In this document: in pieces, positions 11,641 to 22,539 of the stretch
Layout of the letters: every line of letters starts with the position of its first letter
Position numbering within the stretch: the stretch's first letter is position 1
Source of the DNA: Cavia porcellus
Taxonomy: Eukaryota > Chordata > Mammalia > Rodentia > Caviidae
DNA: 64,000 nucleotides
Direction: 5' to 3'
Assembly: GCF_034190915.1 (NCBI RefSeq)
Contig: NW_026947503.1
Span: 23,208,532 to 23,272,531 of the forward strand
Made by a program: the position numbers and the translations under genes
Notes under the pieces: model-generated
What the model was told of the DNA's origin: nothing
What the model saw: the letters and a program-made list of their open reading frames with translations, nothing else
The model's database searches: none

Positions 11641-12545
11641 AACAAATTTTTAAACCTTATTTTAAATAGAATAAAGCAAAACAAAATGAAGCAGAATAAG
11701 GCAAATCAAAACAAAACAGTATGACACAGAATTTCAAAACAAGATATCAACAATGGCTACCATAATGACCCTTGTTTTCAAAATAGCTATCTGTACCTTC
11801 CAACATAGAAAAGTCAGGCAAAACAGAATAGAGCATAACTAGTAAAAACAAAGCAATGAATGCAATATGGGGCTTTAAAACAAAGTAAGAGTAAATCCAA
11901 AAGGCTGAAATAATATATTTTGGAATTTTTGAAATAGCTCCCATGCCATCAGACAATAAATCAGCCAGAATAAATTCCAACCAAACAGAACAATGAAAAT
12001 GATATGGGACTTCAAAACAAGCTAATAGGGAATTAACAATGTCTACCAACTTCAGAAGGAGATCTCCCATAGATGCTACATTGCATACTGCTATCCTCTA
12101 AATAGATGATCAGACTACCAGAAAAGCTAGTGAAAAACTAAACACTACAAGCATTAAGTTGTATTTTACCTCAATAGATACCATCTCAGCCTGTGTTTCT
12201 CCAGATCAACTGGTAGCTTATGGCAGGAAGATACGTTGGCTCTTCTTGTCTCCCAGTCTGTACACCAGAAAGGGCTGCCATCTGGATCTCCTCCCAGCAG
12301 CCTGCACTGAAACCAATTCACAAGAAGGGCTTGGCTTCTTGTTCTCCTCTTCTGCAGTCTGTGAATGGCACTGACTCACAGGGAAAGGCAACATCTGATT
12401 CTCCTCCCTGTGTATGGTGTATGGTGCCTGTGTATGGTGCCAACTCACTGTATAACAAATTACATACTCACTCTTTACACTTAAACTGATGGTGCCTGGT
12501 CTCTTGAAGATGATGTCTGGTCTAATCATTTTGGGGGATTTTTTC
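11641..12545 (-). mobile_element. 5'-truncated L1, periodic 3'UTR with GC-rich head
   Basis: Read on the minus strand, a GC-rich block (about 12480-12180) with the word 'ggagaacaagaagccaag' is followed by AT-rich units carrying 'cttgttttgaagtccc', 'gatggcatgggagctat' and 'ggtagccattgttgat'. The anchor 'ggacttcaaaacaa' and its relatives occur at 12007, 11871 and 11729, spacings of 136 and 142 bp. The end is A/T-rich near 11641-11690. The same two-part organisation recurs on the plus strand at 21540-22535. No target duplication was identified. Confidence 0.75.
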
Positions 12546-14372
12546 AATATACTGACTATAGATCAAAATTGAAGCACTTTTGAAAATAAAGAATTCTAAA
12601 AATGTATAGAAATAACAGTTTCGATAAAAACTACTGAAATTTGTAGGGGGAAATTTCTACAATGGTTGAGAAGTGAACAGCTCATTCTTCAAGTAAGACA
12701 TTACCTCTCTCAGGACAAAGAAGGTCAGTGATGCTCCTCCTTTTCTGGGCTCTCTGTGAGAACATCCAAGGTTTAGGAGCTTGGAAGTTTTGTAAGAGAT
12801 CTGAAGTTATAATAAAGAAATTATTTTTTAAGGCCCTTCATGATGAAAGAGGACCCAAGAAGTATAATTTTTCCTTAATGCAATAAAAGTTATTATATGC
12901 AGGAAATAGGATCAATATTATATTAATAAGAGGAATATGGTTTTGTCAGATAAATGTGAACTGTATTGTCTTTGGGAAAAATTAGTTCTTATTGAGGGCA
13001 ATTGCCATTTCAGGGACATTTAACATCTATTACTGCCTCCACAGAGAGAATGGAACCATCTTTGTCAAGCACAGGCTTCATAAAATTATTCAAAGATCCC
13101 TGATCATCATTACAAAGCTTCATATCATTGATTCTTCTTTTTGCTGCTCAAGGCTATGTGGAGACAAATGATTCAAATTAAACCAACTGAATATTCTTTT
13201 ATCCCCTGATATTAAAGGCAACACAGAGATAAATAAAATGGTTAGAGTCCTTTTATTCAATGGAATTACTTGGGTGTGACAATCTAGAAGTGTCTGTTAT
13301 ATAAATGGTTCAGAACTGCCAGTTCATAGGTCTTCCACATCTGACTGCTATCGCTCACTTAAAACCAGAGAAGCCAATATAATATACTCAAGTTTATAAA
13401 CTTAATCAAGGAGAAAATATTCTGGTGCCATCTCTTGAGCAAGAATCTACAATTAACTTAGATATATCCTTCCCCTATTATGATACAAGATTTGACAGCC
13501 ACTAGAGCCATAAACAAAATAAAGCTTCTGTAACATCATTTCTATGCCACAGATGAGAATCTGCAAGACACAAGAAAGGAGATAACTACAATTTCTCTAC
13601 TGTAACAATTGGTATACTAAGGAATGGAAATTAGTACTTCTAAGGCAAAGTAATATAAAGAGAAAATTGAGGAGCTAGTGATAAGAATTGAGAATAATTC
13701 CGCAGGAGAACTTGCAAAGATTTGTATTTCTGAGACACCACTTCATAGTTACCTGACCTTTCATGTCTTTCATCCAAATCCGCTATGTATTGAGATGGGA
13801 GTAATAATGTTAAGATGGTTCTTGTGAAAAATCACTGCCAACTTCTTGATCACCTAGTAGTGCTTCTAGTTGATGTAAGATTTTTAGGGTCCCACTGTAT
13901 TGAGCTTTAGTAGAGGAAGCTGAAGATCTGCATGTGCGCTTTTTACCAGGACTAGTACCTTAGTGTTCTTTTGTTTTTTTTTAATAGTTTCCTAACCCAG
14001 AAGAGTGAAAGAAGCAGGAGGAAAATAGTCACATCTAAGTAAATATTTCTCTTTCTTTGGAATTATTTGAATTATTCATTTGATTGGATCATTTTAGAAA
14101 CGTGTTTCTTTCAAACCTGCTAGAATCTTGCAGAAGAACTGGGCATGGATTAAGGGTTAGAGCTCAAAGCAAGTACTCAGTAGCCTGAGGCAGGTTGTAG
14201 GTCTAGCTTTCCCAGGAGTAAAGATAAAGGAAAATAGAGGTTTCCTTCTTACTTCTGCAGCTAGGCAAAAACCCAAGCAGGGACTTGAGGCAGATGATCT
14301 GTTTAATAATAAAGAATTCACCAACCAGAGCAGTTTCCTTTTGATTCCAAACACCTAACATGACATTCTATA

Positions 14373-14465
14373 GGGATTTGGAGATCTAGCTCAGTGAAAT
14401 GCCCTACTCAGTCCTGAGTTTAATTCCCAGTACCACTAAGTAAAGAAATAAATAAAAATAAAAAA
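14373..14465 (+). mobile_element. ID SINE
   Basis: The body 'gggatttggagatctagctc', then 'gagtttaattcccagtacca' and an A-rich tail, is the tRNA-Ala-derived ID pattern. The target duplication is 'gacattctata' (14362-14372) and 'gacactctata' (14466-14476), 10 of 11 matching. Moderately diverged. Confidence 0.85.
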
Positions 14466-15815
14466 GACACTCTATAACAAGTTACATTCTAAAATACATT
14501 GCACAATATTTTTACATCATAGTTAAAAATCAATACTCTTCCGACCACTACACTGAACATCAAACTCTCAGATCACTATGCCATATGGGATTCTGCTTCC
14601 TATTTTTATTTATGGAGAGATTTATCTTTCTCATCATTTTTAGAAACCCCTAGAGTAATTTAATTCCTTTGTTCCTATTGTGTTAAATTTTAGAATATAA
14701 ATCAAATAAAATACTAATCATTCAATTTCCTATGCTAGCATATCTGTCCTACTACTACTTCTGGTATCATTTCATTATTTTCACAAGCTTGCCTGTATTT
14801 ATCTTGGTCTACTTGCTGTTACGTATAATGTTCTCCTAAAATATCTCCTAACATATTTTAAATGCATTTTTTCCTTGTCTCATAATTCTATTTGGTGGGG
14901 AGGATATTCTGCTGAGCTATTAAAGAAATGTTCTCTTGCACTACAGACTTTTTTATGAGCTTTGATCTGGTTTTCTTAGTTGGCTTATTTCTAAGCAGGA
15001 TACAATTTAGTCAAGCCTCGTTTTAAGATACAGGAAAATGTAAAACATTTTCCTGTTTTCAGACAAATACACTTCCCAGTTCAGATGCTGAAGGACACAC
15101 TGTAACTTAAAATGCCTATATATTGTCTGAAAAGTAGAAAGTCTTAGAATTCTATTCCCTTGTAGGTCTGGGACCCATCTTCACATGTGGAGCACATGCC
15201 AGTTCTCAACCCCCATCCCATTCTACTCCAAACTCTGGGATTAAGACCTGACAGGCTGTGTTGTTTTATAATTGCTGTTGTATATATCAAAACAATTTTG
15301 ACTTTTGAAATCCTACAGCATATTATAAGAAACAAAATGTTGGAGATGCACCATCTCTGATCTGGAAGGTTTAAAGAAGGCTTAAAGAAGCAGTGATGCT
15401 ATTTCTTAATCTGCTTTCATATTGCTAACCCCACCCCAAAGAAAAACAAAAGCCTCCTATTCTAATATTGGGCTGTAGAAAACATTATAGCTACTTAGCT
15501 ATTTAATTCTTAATGTAAGTTGTTGGAGTCAGTGAGATTTCCTCCATTTAGCTATTGTAATGTGCAACATAGTAGAAAGTTTTAAGCCAGGGAGTCTGAA
15601 GACTCAAACTCAAGTAGCCTCTTTTGCAGTTTTTTAAAATTAGCTGTTTTGTGCAAAATGAAACAAGAATAGTTTTATGTAGGACAGTTGTTTTTCTCAA
15701 AATTTGAAACAGATTGGCAGTTCAGACAGGACTTGGCAGTTGGAGACTTAATAAAATACAATTAGGGAAGGCTTACTGTGAATCAATCATTCTTATATTT
15801 TAAAAAAAGGAAGGA

Positions 15816-15887
15816 GAGCCAGGGTTTTAGATCAGTGGCACAGTGCCTGCCTGGTAAGTGCAGGGTCATGAGATTGATCCTTGGCAC
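15816..15887 (+). mobile_element. ID SINE
   Basis: 'ttagatcagtggcacagtgc', 'gcctggtaagtgcagggtc' and 'gattgatccttggcac' are the ID A-box, middle and B-box regions. It sits in an A-rich target duplicated as 'aaaaaaaggaagga' (15802-15815 and 15888-15901). Confidence 0.85.
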
Positions 15888-16279
15888 AAAAAAAGGAAGG
15901 AAAAGAAGCTGATAGCAAGCTTTTCTTTAAATCCATACTTGATTTGCTTCTGTGATTATACTGCTTATCATCCTCCTCAAATTCACTCTTTCAAGAGAAT
16001 TATAGTGCAACAGGAAAGTCTTTCCAGGATCAGCAGTGGGTGGGAAATTGATGAATGGTCTCCTCAAATTCTTTTAAATTTTCAGACACTCAGAAAATTA
16101 GTTCTAAAAGATAACTTCTTGAAAAGTTTTGAGTCAAAAGAAAAATTTGTGCAAAACTATAAAACAACCACAATGCACACTGTCAAATATTAGTTCCCAT
16201 TTGTTAACAAAAATAAAGGACAATTCAAATAGTCTCCAATTATTTTAAAAGAATATGTAAATAGCCTTTCTTAAAATAA

Positions 16280-18500
16280 CCTCAATAGAGCATGGTGGAG
16301 CTAAATATGGCAGAACAGTAAGCAACAAAATACAGAGCTTCCCTGAGAGAAACAGGTCAGATGCCGGAATAAAACATCCTGGAGAAGACCAGGCAGATGG
16401 AGACGGATTCTCTTAATCCAGGAAAAAACTGAAGGGAAAGGAGCTGGTCAAACTCACTGTCAAAGCAAAACCATCAGAGCCACCCAGATTTGTGGCCATC
16501 TCGCTGGAGCCCCCAGACTCCCGGTAGCAGCATGTTCGCTGCCAGAGCCACAGAAGTGCTGAAGTCGGGGTTTGGCGAGCTGAGCGGAGAATGGAGCCCA
16601 CATGGAGACCTACACTAACCTGTGGTGAGTGCTCAGAATAAGATCCTCCCACGGGAAAGGGGTGACCAACTGGATGACATATTGGAATCAGGCAGGATGG
16701 GCATGAACAAGGAATGGCAATGACTTCAGGTGGTTGCTCTTTGCCCAGAGAAGATTGGTGGGATCTGCTTGGGCTGGGTCATGCCCCTGGCCAGGACCCC
16801 CTAGACAGGGATAAAATTGTCCCTAACCTGGTCCCAAACCAGATCCATGTGTGCAGCATACACTAACATGGTGAAGGTTGATGGACTGGCTCAGAGGGGA
16901 GGGGCCATCATACATCACCCCTTATTGCACCTCAATGCCCAACAGCAAACTGGAGAGGATAGAAATCCCTAGCCAATGCACTTCCAAGGGACCATAACCA
17001 ATGAGGAAAGGACCTGGAACCTCTTCTATACACCTGTGTGGAAGAAACCAAAAACATAACAAGAGGAAGAAATAAGAAAAAGCTCCCGTCCCCTAACCCA
17101 GTGAATATTGATCCAGGAGAGGTAAATAGAGAAAACATTGAGGGCAGCAAACATACAATATCAGACACAGCATCAGCTGACATAAAGAGATATCTTCATG
17201 ACATCATAGATGAGCTCAAAACTGAAATATTAATTCAAGTAAAAGCAAGATATAAGAAAATTAATAAAAGAAAAGCTAGGCACTTCCCAAGAAGATACAG
17301 ATGGAAGAATGGAGGAACACAAAAAAGGAGAGAAATGTTTGATGCTGAATATAAAGAAAACCTAGAATACATGAAAGATTCAAAGAGATTACCAGGAAAT
17401 TAAAAACTCCATCAAAAGCTGGAAAATTGCCTGCCAGAAACTAGAGATAGATTTTAAAAACTTGAAGATAGATTTGCAATGTGTAGTCACAAAAGGAAAG
17501 ATCTCTTTAAAAAAAAAAACAAAGAAACAGGCAGTAATAATACAAAAGCTAGAAGATGACAAGAGGATCTATAACTTAAGATTTAAAATGTGAGTGGGGG
17601 ATAAACACAAAGGAACTACAAAGACTATTCACAGAAATAATTAACGAAAACTTCCCAAGCATAGGAAAAGGAAATGACATTCAGATGTATGAGGCATACA
17701 GAACTCCAGCCACCTACAACGAAAACAGAGCTACACCCAGACATATAATAATCAAGATCCCAGAAAGTCAACACAAGAACAGAATATAAAAAGCCATCAG
17801 AAAAAAGCAACAGATCAGATTAAAGAAAACTCATCAAAATAATGACAGACTTCTTGACACAAACCATCAAATCAAAAAGAGCTTGGAGTGACATATTCCA
17901 AGCCCTGAAATAAAATAACCACTGACCCAGATTGATGTATCCTATAAAAATGTCTTTCAAAATTAATGGTAAACAAGATGCCTCCATGACAAAGAGGAAC
18001 TAGGGGAATTCATGACCACCAATCCAACTGTACAAAAATTGCTGAAGGACTTTCTATAGAGCGAGGAAAAAATACCAGGATTTCAGGAACAGTGGTAGAG
18101 AGGCCTCAATGAATGGGGCAGACAGTGGAATGAAGGAGAAAAGTAGACAACCAATGACAGAAAAATAGCATAGCATAAATGAGGTAGAAAAGATTGGCTA
18201 TAATCTCTAGCACAGATGTCCTTGATACACTAAACACAGCAGAGTAGATCAGGAGATAGGGTCCATTGAGATGCTCTGTACAGGAAATATAATTAACCTG
18301 AAAGAGGGTTTATGAGCTGAAAATAAAATATGAGAAAAACAGTGCTCTATGTGACAGGGAACCAGAGAGAAATACAGGCAACTCAACCAGCATCTGCAGA
18401 TAGGTTGGAAAGACATGATACTTTTATGCAGTAAAACTCAGCTATAAAGAAGGAAAACCTTGAGGCTTTAAAATTAGGTAAAGTAATACAACTTGAGATC
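16280..18500 (+). mobile_element. HAL1-like element (L1 relative with ORF1 only)
   Basis: A GC-balanced leader (16280-17030) precedes a decayed ORF1 (17038-18060). About 440 bp of 3' sequence follow, ending in 'ctataaagaaggaaaa'. No reverse-transcriptase sequence follows before other repeats begin near 18640. An L1-type ORF1 with its own leader and tail but no ORF2 is the definition of HAL1 ('half-L1') elements. The alternative is an old L1 whose ORF2 was deleted. I favour HAL1 from the order of parts, not from an alignment. Confidence 0.6.
17038..18060 (+). pseudogene. L1/HAL1 ORF1p remnant
   Basis: A 121-codon open frame (17038-17403) includes 'FDAEYKENLEYMKD', typical of the coiled-coil part of ORF1p. 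The reading then shifts frame. The RNA-binding region can still be followed: 'NENFPSIGKG' near 17642-17671, 'EAYRTPATYNENR' near 17690-17728, and 'HIIIKIPESQHKNRI' near 17741-17785. The C-terminal domain reads on to about 18060 ('DWMYPIKMSFKINGKQ'-like with errors). Several frameshifts and stops make it non-functional. The intact protein would be a trimeric RNA-binding chaperone. Confidence 0.7.
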
Positions 18501-18639
18501 AAGCCCAGGAGTGAGAAGGTTTGGAACCACTTAGGTAAATATCAGGTTGCCCTCCCCGATCTAAAAACTGAGAGAGTTGGTGGGACCCACAATATGCAGT
18601 GCACCATGTAGGAGTGAAAGGGGAGGAACTGTGTGAAAA

Positions 18640-19795
18640 AGGAAGGCAGAGGGTATTGTTAATAGTGTATCAGGATTTAAAATCCATATTATTCTCACTG
18701 CTCTGTTTAGATGAATTATATTCTGTTCCAATTTGTTTACTTGTACGACATTTGAGGGCACAGATAGCTATCCCAAAAATGGCAGGATATATAATGGTAA
18801 TCATCCTTAATTTCAACTTAATCTGAAGCCCTGTATAACTTACACTGTCTTATTATGACTGATCTTATTTGAATCTGGTTTGTTAGATTGCTGTTTTGTA
18901 TTTACTGATTTTATTCAAATCTGTTATGATTGATAGTATCAAGTCTGAGAGTATAGGCAACTACACTAAAGATGACAATATTCACCAGGATACCCACTCT
19001 GGTTTGATTATTACCTGTTTTTGAAGCCTTATAATGTCTTCAAGGTTTGATTTTATTAATATTGTTATTTACTGCTATATTCAATTATACTATGGCAGAT
19101 GATATAGACAATTCTATTGAAGATACAGGAGACATCATAGTAACCATTGTAGATTACCTTGTATTGCAGTTTTATATGACTTTTTAATTTCATGTTCTTC
19201 TAAGAATTTATGTTTTGTCTTGCTTTGTTTTGTTTTTCCCTCTAATACAGAAAGGATAGATATACATGTAGAGACTCATGTATGCATAGAACTTATAAAT
19301 TATTTATGAGAACTGATTATATAATGCATGATGAAATGAACAACTACTTTGAAGAAAAAGAAACACTAAGTGCTGATTCCGTAGAATCATTATGTGAAAT
19401 CCAGCAATACTATTATTCTTTGTTCAGAGTGATTTTAGTCTGTTTTGTTTTGTTTAATTTCAACATATATGCAGGTACGGATAGCTATTTTGAAGAGAAT
19501 GAGAGACACTATGACAGCCATTGTTGACTTCCTTGTTGTCTGGTCTTGAAGTCGTAAAATACATTTATTGTCCTGTTTGATTAGTTTTACACTAAGATGT
19601 TTTGTATGAATTCACTGTCTATGACTATATACACAACTGTTTGGAAGAAAACAAGAGACAGTATGATAGACAGTGAAGATCTCTGGTTGTCTTGCTTTGA
19701 AATCTGTGTCTCTTAGGATTGCTTTCTTATGTTCTGTTTTGTTATGCTTTTTCTGTTTAATTTTACTCTCTTTAAAATAAAATTTTGAAAAAAGA
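18640..19795 (+). mobile_element. 5'-truncated L1, periodic T-rich 3'UTR
   Basis: At least six diverged units of the L1 3'UTR repeat. Anchors resembling 'tgttttgaagtcctgtat' occur near 18821, 19016, 19541 and 19691, and 'gatatagacaattctattga' and 'tacggatagctattttgaa' mark the other half of the unit. It ends 'ctctttaaaataaaatttt' followed by an A-rich tail. The left edge against the HAL1-like element is blurred between 18500 and 18640. Confidence 0.75.
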
Positions 19796-20154
19796 AAAGA
19801 AAAAATAATCTTAATAAAATAAATATTTTGGACTAACACATGGCTACTGATAAAAGGCATAAAGAGGATATAAAAGAACAAAAAAAAATGATAGGGACTA
19901 CTTGAAGCAATCCTGTACAATAATAACAAAGTAAGATATATTACAATTCCAGACTTCAAATTATATTACAAAGTCACAGTGGTAAAAGCAACATGGTACT
20001 CGCACTAAAACAGACATATTAGTCAATGGAATGTAATAGAGGATGCAGAAATAGCTCTAAGAACTTGCAGCTAGCTGATCTTTGACAAAGGGGCCTATGT
20101 TGGATAAATAATATACGTTGGAAAAAAGATAATCTCTTTAAGAAATGGTGCTTG

Positions 20155-20557
20155 CCTAAGGAGTAATAAAATCCAAGATGTGTACATTTTGTTGTAAAAA
20201 AAAGAGGGAAAAAAAAAAGAAAAAGAGCTCTAACGGATATAACAGCAAGTGTGTTTGGGGGTGTTAAATAGCTGACTTTATCAATGTTTTTGGAACATTG
20301 AACACAGCTGTTTGCAGTCTCCCTGTTTGAATGTCCACCTTGTGTTCTTTGATACTGTGATTTGAAGAACTATTTTCAAGAAGATAGTGTGTAATCTACT
20401 AGCAGGTGATTTCTTACTGTTATGTTTTTTTGTTTTGTTTTGTTTTGTTTTGTTTTGTTTTGTTTTGTTTTGTAGTTCTGTATTGCGTGTACCCTTACGC
20501 TGCTTTGGTTTGTTTTGTGTTTTTCTCTTTTTCCTCTTAAATAAAAAAAAAAAAAGA
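20155..20557 (+). mobile_element. L1 terminal-module insertion, with target duplication
   Basis: A 403-bp insertion made only of the last L1 3'UTR module: 'acattgaacacagctgtttg', 'gcaggtgatttcttactgtt', 'tgtgtttttctctttttcc' and an 'aaataaaa' tail. A perfect 15-bp duplication 'aagaaatggtgcttg' flanks it (20140-20154 and 20558-20572). It lies inside the older ORF2, so it is younger than that L1. Confidence 0.9.
20425..20473 (+). repeat. (TTTTG)n microsatellite
   Basis: About nine tandem copies of TTTTG inside an L1 3' end. The equivalent place in the 25.3-kb copy carries short, irregular AAAAC-type repeats (complement), so this is a replication-slippage hot spot in the family. Confidence 0.9.
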
Positions 20558-21539
20558 AAGAAATGGTGCTTGGAACACTGGTTATTCATATACAGAAAAA
20601 CAATCAATCTGTATCTCTCTTCCTGTACTAAATCAAATAAAAATCAATAAAAGACCTATGCATAAAAACACAAATACTGAATCTATTGGAAGAAAAAAAT
20701 GTTAAAATGTTAAACACTTGAAGATAGACACATGTAACATAACCCCAATTGCACAAAAAATGATACCAAAAATCAACAAATGGGGTTATAGTAAAGCTTC
20801 TGTACAATAAAGAAAACAACCAATAGACCGACAAAACGAACTACAGAACAAGAAAAAATTTTACCAGATGGTAGAGAGACTACTAATATCTAGAATATAT
20901 AAAGAACTACAAAAATTTAGGATGCCAAAAATACAACACTTGCTCAAAATATAGAAATTAATAGACACTTGCCAAAGAAATACAAATCGCTATTATTAAA
21001 TGCATGAAAATGTTCAGCATCTTTCACCATTAGATAATTTACAAATCAAAACATCGCCTATATTCTACCTTTCTTCAGTAAGAATAGCTATTGTATTTGA
21101 TACAAAAAGAAGCAAATGATGGTGAGATTGTGTGGAATAAGGAACCCTTCTTCATTGCTAGTGGAAATGTAAACTACTACAAAAACTATGGGAAGCAGTA
21201 GGGAGATTGTTCAAAAATTCCATTAACTCAACTATATCTCTCTAGGGTGTCTTCTCAGAAGAGCTAAAATCATCCTACTGCAGTGACACATGTTTACACC
21301 AACACAAGTTACAATATCCAAATCATGGAAGTGGCCTATCAATAGCTGGATAAAGAAAATATGGCATTCCCAAAAGGTGACATATCACATGGTATCTTTA
21401 GTGGGAGAGACACAAAATAGGAACAATTTAAATGACAAAATATATAGTCATATTAAGATACAGGCAAGTAGTCTCCATCGAGATAGAAAGGGCATGGGGG
21501 ATAGTAGGGGTGACAAGGAGAGTAACAGTTATTAAGGTG

Positions 21540-22535
21540 CAATTGGTAAAAGCCAGCCCCTTCCTGTGAGTTGACACAAGTCATGAGCCATGGGGAGGAC
21601 ATTAGCCCCTTCCTGTGAATCAGTGCCATGTGTGAGCCACAGGAAGGGAACCAGACAAGAGCCCCTTCCTGAGTCAGCACCACTCACAGGCCACAGGGAG
21701 AACAAGAAGCCATTCCTTTCCTTTAAGCTCTCCATATGCAGGCTATGGAGAGGAGAACAAGAAGCCAACCACTTCCTGTAAGGCAGTTCCATGCATGGGC
21801 AACAGGGAGGAGAAACAGATACCAGCCCCTTCTGGCACATGGACTGGAAAACAAGAAGAACCAAGGTCCCTGCCCTACATCCTCACTGTAAGGGACTGGC
21901 TAATCCAGAGAAACACAGACTGAGATGATACCTATTGAGGTAAAATACAGCTTAATGCTTATAGTAGTTAGTATTTCACTGACTTTGCAGGCCGAAATCT
22001 GATAGACTGATCAACTATTTAGAGGATAACAAGGTACAATGCAGCATCTAAGGGGGATCGCCTTCTGAAAGTGGTAGCCATTATTAATTCCCTATTATCT
22101 TGTTTTGAAGTCCTATATCACTTTCCTTGTTCCATTTGGTTGGATTTTATTCTGTTTTGTTTTATTATATCTGATGGAATGGCAGCTATTTCAAAAATTA
22201 CACAATATATTAAGGCAGCCATTTGGATTTACTCTCATCTTGTTTTAAAGTCCTGTATTGCATTCATGTTTGTTTTTATTAGTTATACTCTGTTCTGTTT
22301 TGCTTAATTTTTCTATGTCTGATGGTATGGGCAGATATTTTGAACATAGTAATTTGGTATGTTGTTATGTTGGTATGTTTTGGTATGTTTGAAGAGGCAT
22401 TTTGGTAGCCACTATTGATTTATTATCTTGTTTTGAAATCCTGTGTCACATTGTTTTGGTTTGGTTGGCTTTATTCTGCTTGATTTTGCTTGATTTTATT
22501 CCTTTAAAATAAAAAATTATTTTTAAAAAGTGAAA
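21540..22535 (+). mobile_element. L1 3'UTR: GC-rich head plus T-rich units
   Basis: A GC-rich minisatellite (21555-21880) is followed by a linker with 'tattgaggtaaaatacagct' and 'ctatttagaggataaca'. Then come T-rich units with 'cttgttttgaagtcctatat' near 22100, 22240 and 22429 (spacing about 140 and 188 bp). The longer gap contains a local 'ttggtatgtt' expansion. It ends 'cctttaaaataaaaaatta'. The same linker and order appear on the minus strand at 12.5-11.6 kb, so this is one family. No target duplication was resolved. Confidence 0.75.
21555..21880 (+). repeat. GC-rich minisatellite, about 50-60 bp period
   Basis: Starts of 'agccccttcctg'-like units fall at 21555, 21604, 21660, 21708, 21763 and 21824, spacings of 49, 56, 48, 55 and 61 bp. 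Each unit carries a variant of 'catgagccatggggagga'. Six degenerate copies. Open frames on both strands here (for example 21532-21864) come from the repeat and are not genes. Confidence 0.8.
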
Positions 22536-22539
22536 CATG

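Larger units (their letters stand above)
12560..16270. other. Mostly unique DNA with two ID SINEs
   Basis: Apart from the ID SINEs at 14373 and 15816, I recognise no repeat or exon. A short perfect hairpin lies at 15030-15056. Frames such as 14157-14354 and 15858-16193 (the latter reads through an ID SINE) are not supported as genes. Confidence 0.5.
19815..21440 (+). pseudogene. Old L1 ORF2 remnant (RT C-terminus to end)
   Basis: Plus-strand sequence matches the later part of L1 ORF2 in order. 'ccagacttcaaattatat' lies near 19950, 'gatctttgacaaaggggcc' near 20080, 'ctaatatctagaatatata' near 20880, 'ggaaatgtaaactactaca' near 21160 and 'aatagctggataaagaaaat' near 21340. Many stops and indels are present, so nothing is translatable. 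A 403-bp L1 tail inserted at 20155-20557 splits it, flanked by a 15-bp duplication. The usual C-terminal 'YNGVLLSYK' region appears deleted. It may or may not be the parent of the 3'UTR that follows. Confidence 0.8.

Noticed and set aside
20281..20650. 108- and 87-codon frames with Lys/Asn/Thr-rich or Phe/Val/Leu/Cys-rich repeats
   Set aside because: Produced by the (TTTTG)n microsatellite in an L1 tail.
21532..21864. 110-codon minus-strand frame with repeated motifs
   Set aside because: A translation of the GC-rich minisatellite in an L1 3'UTR.
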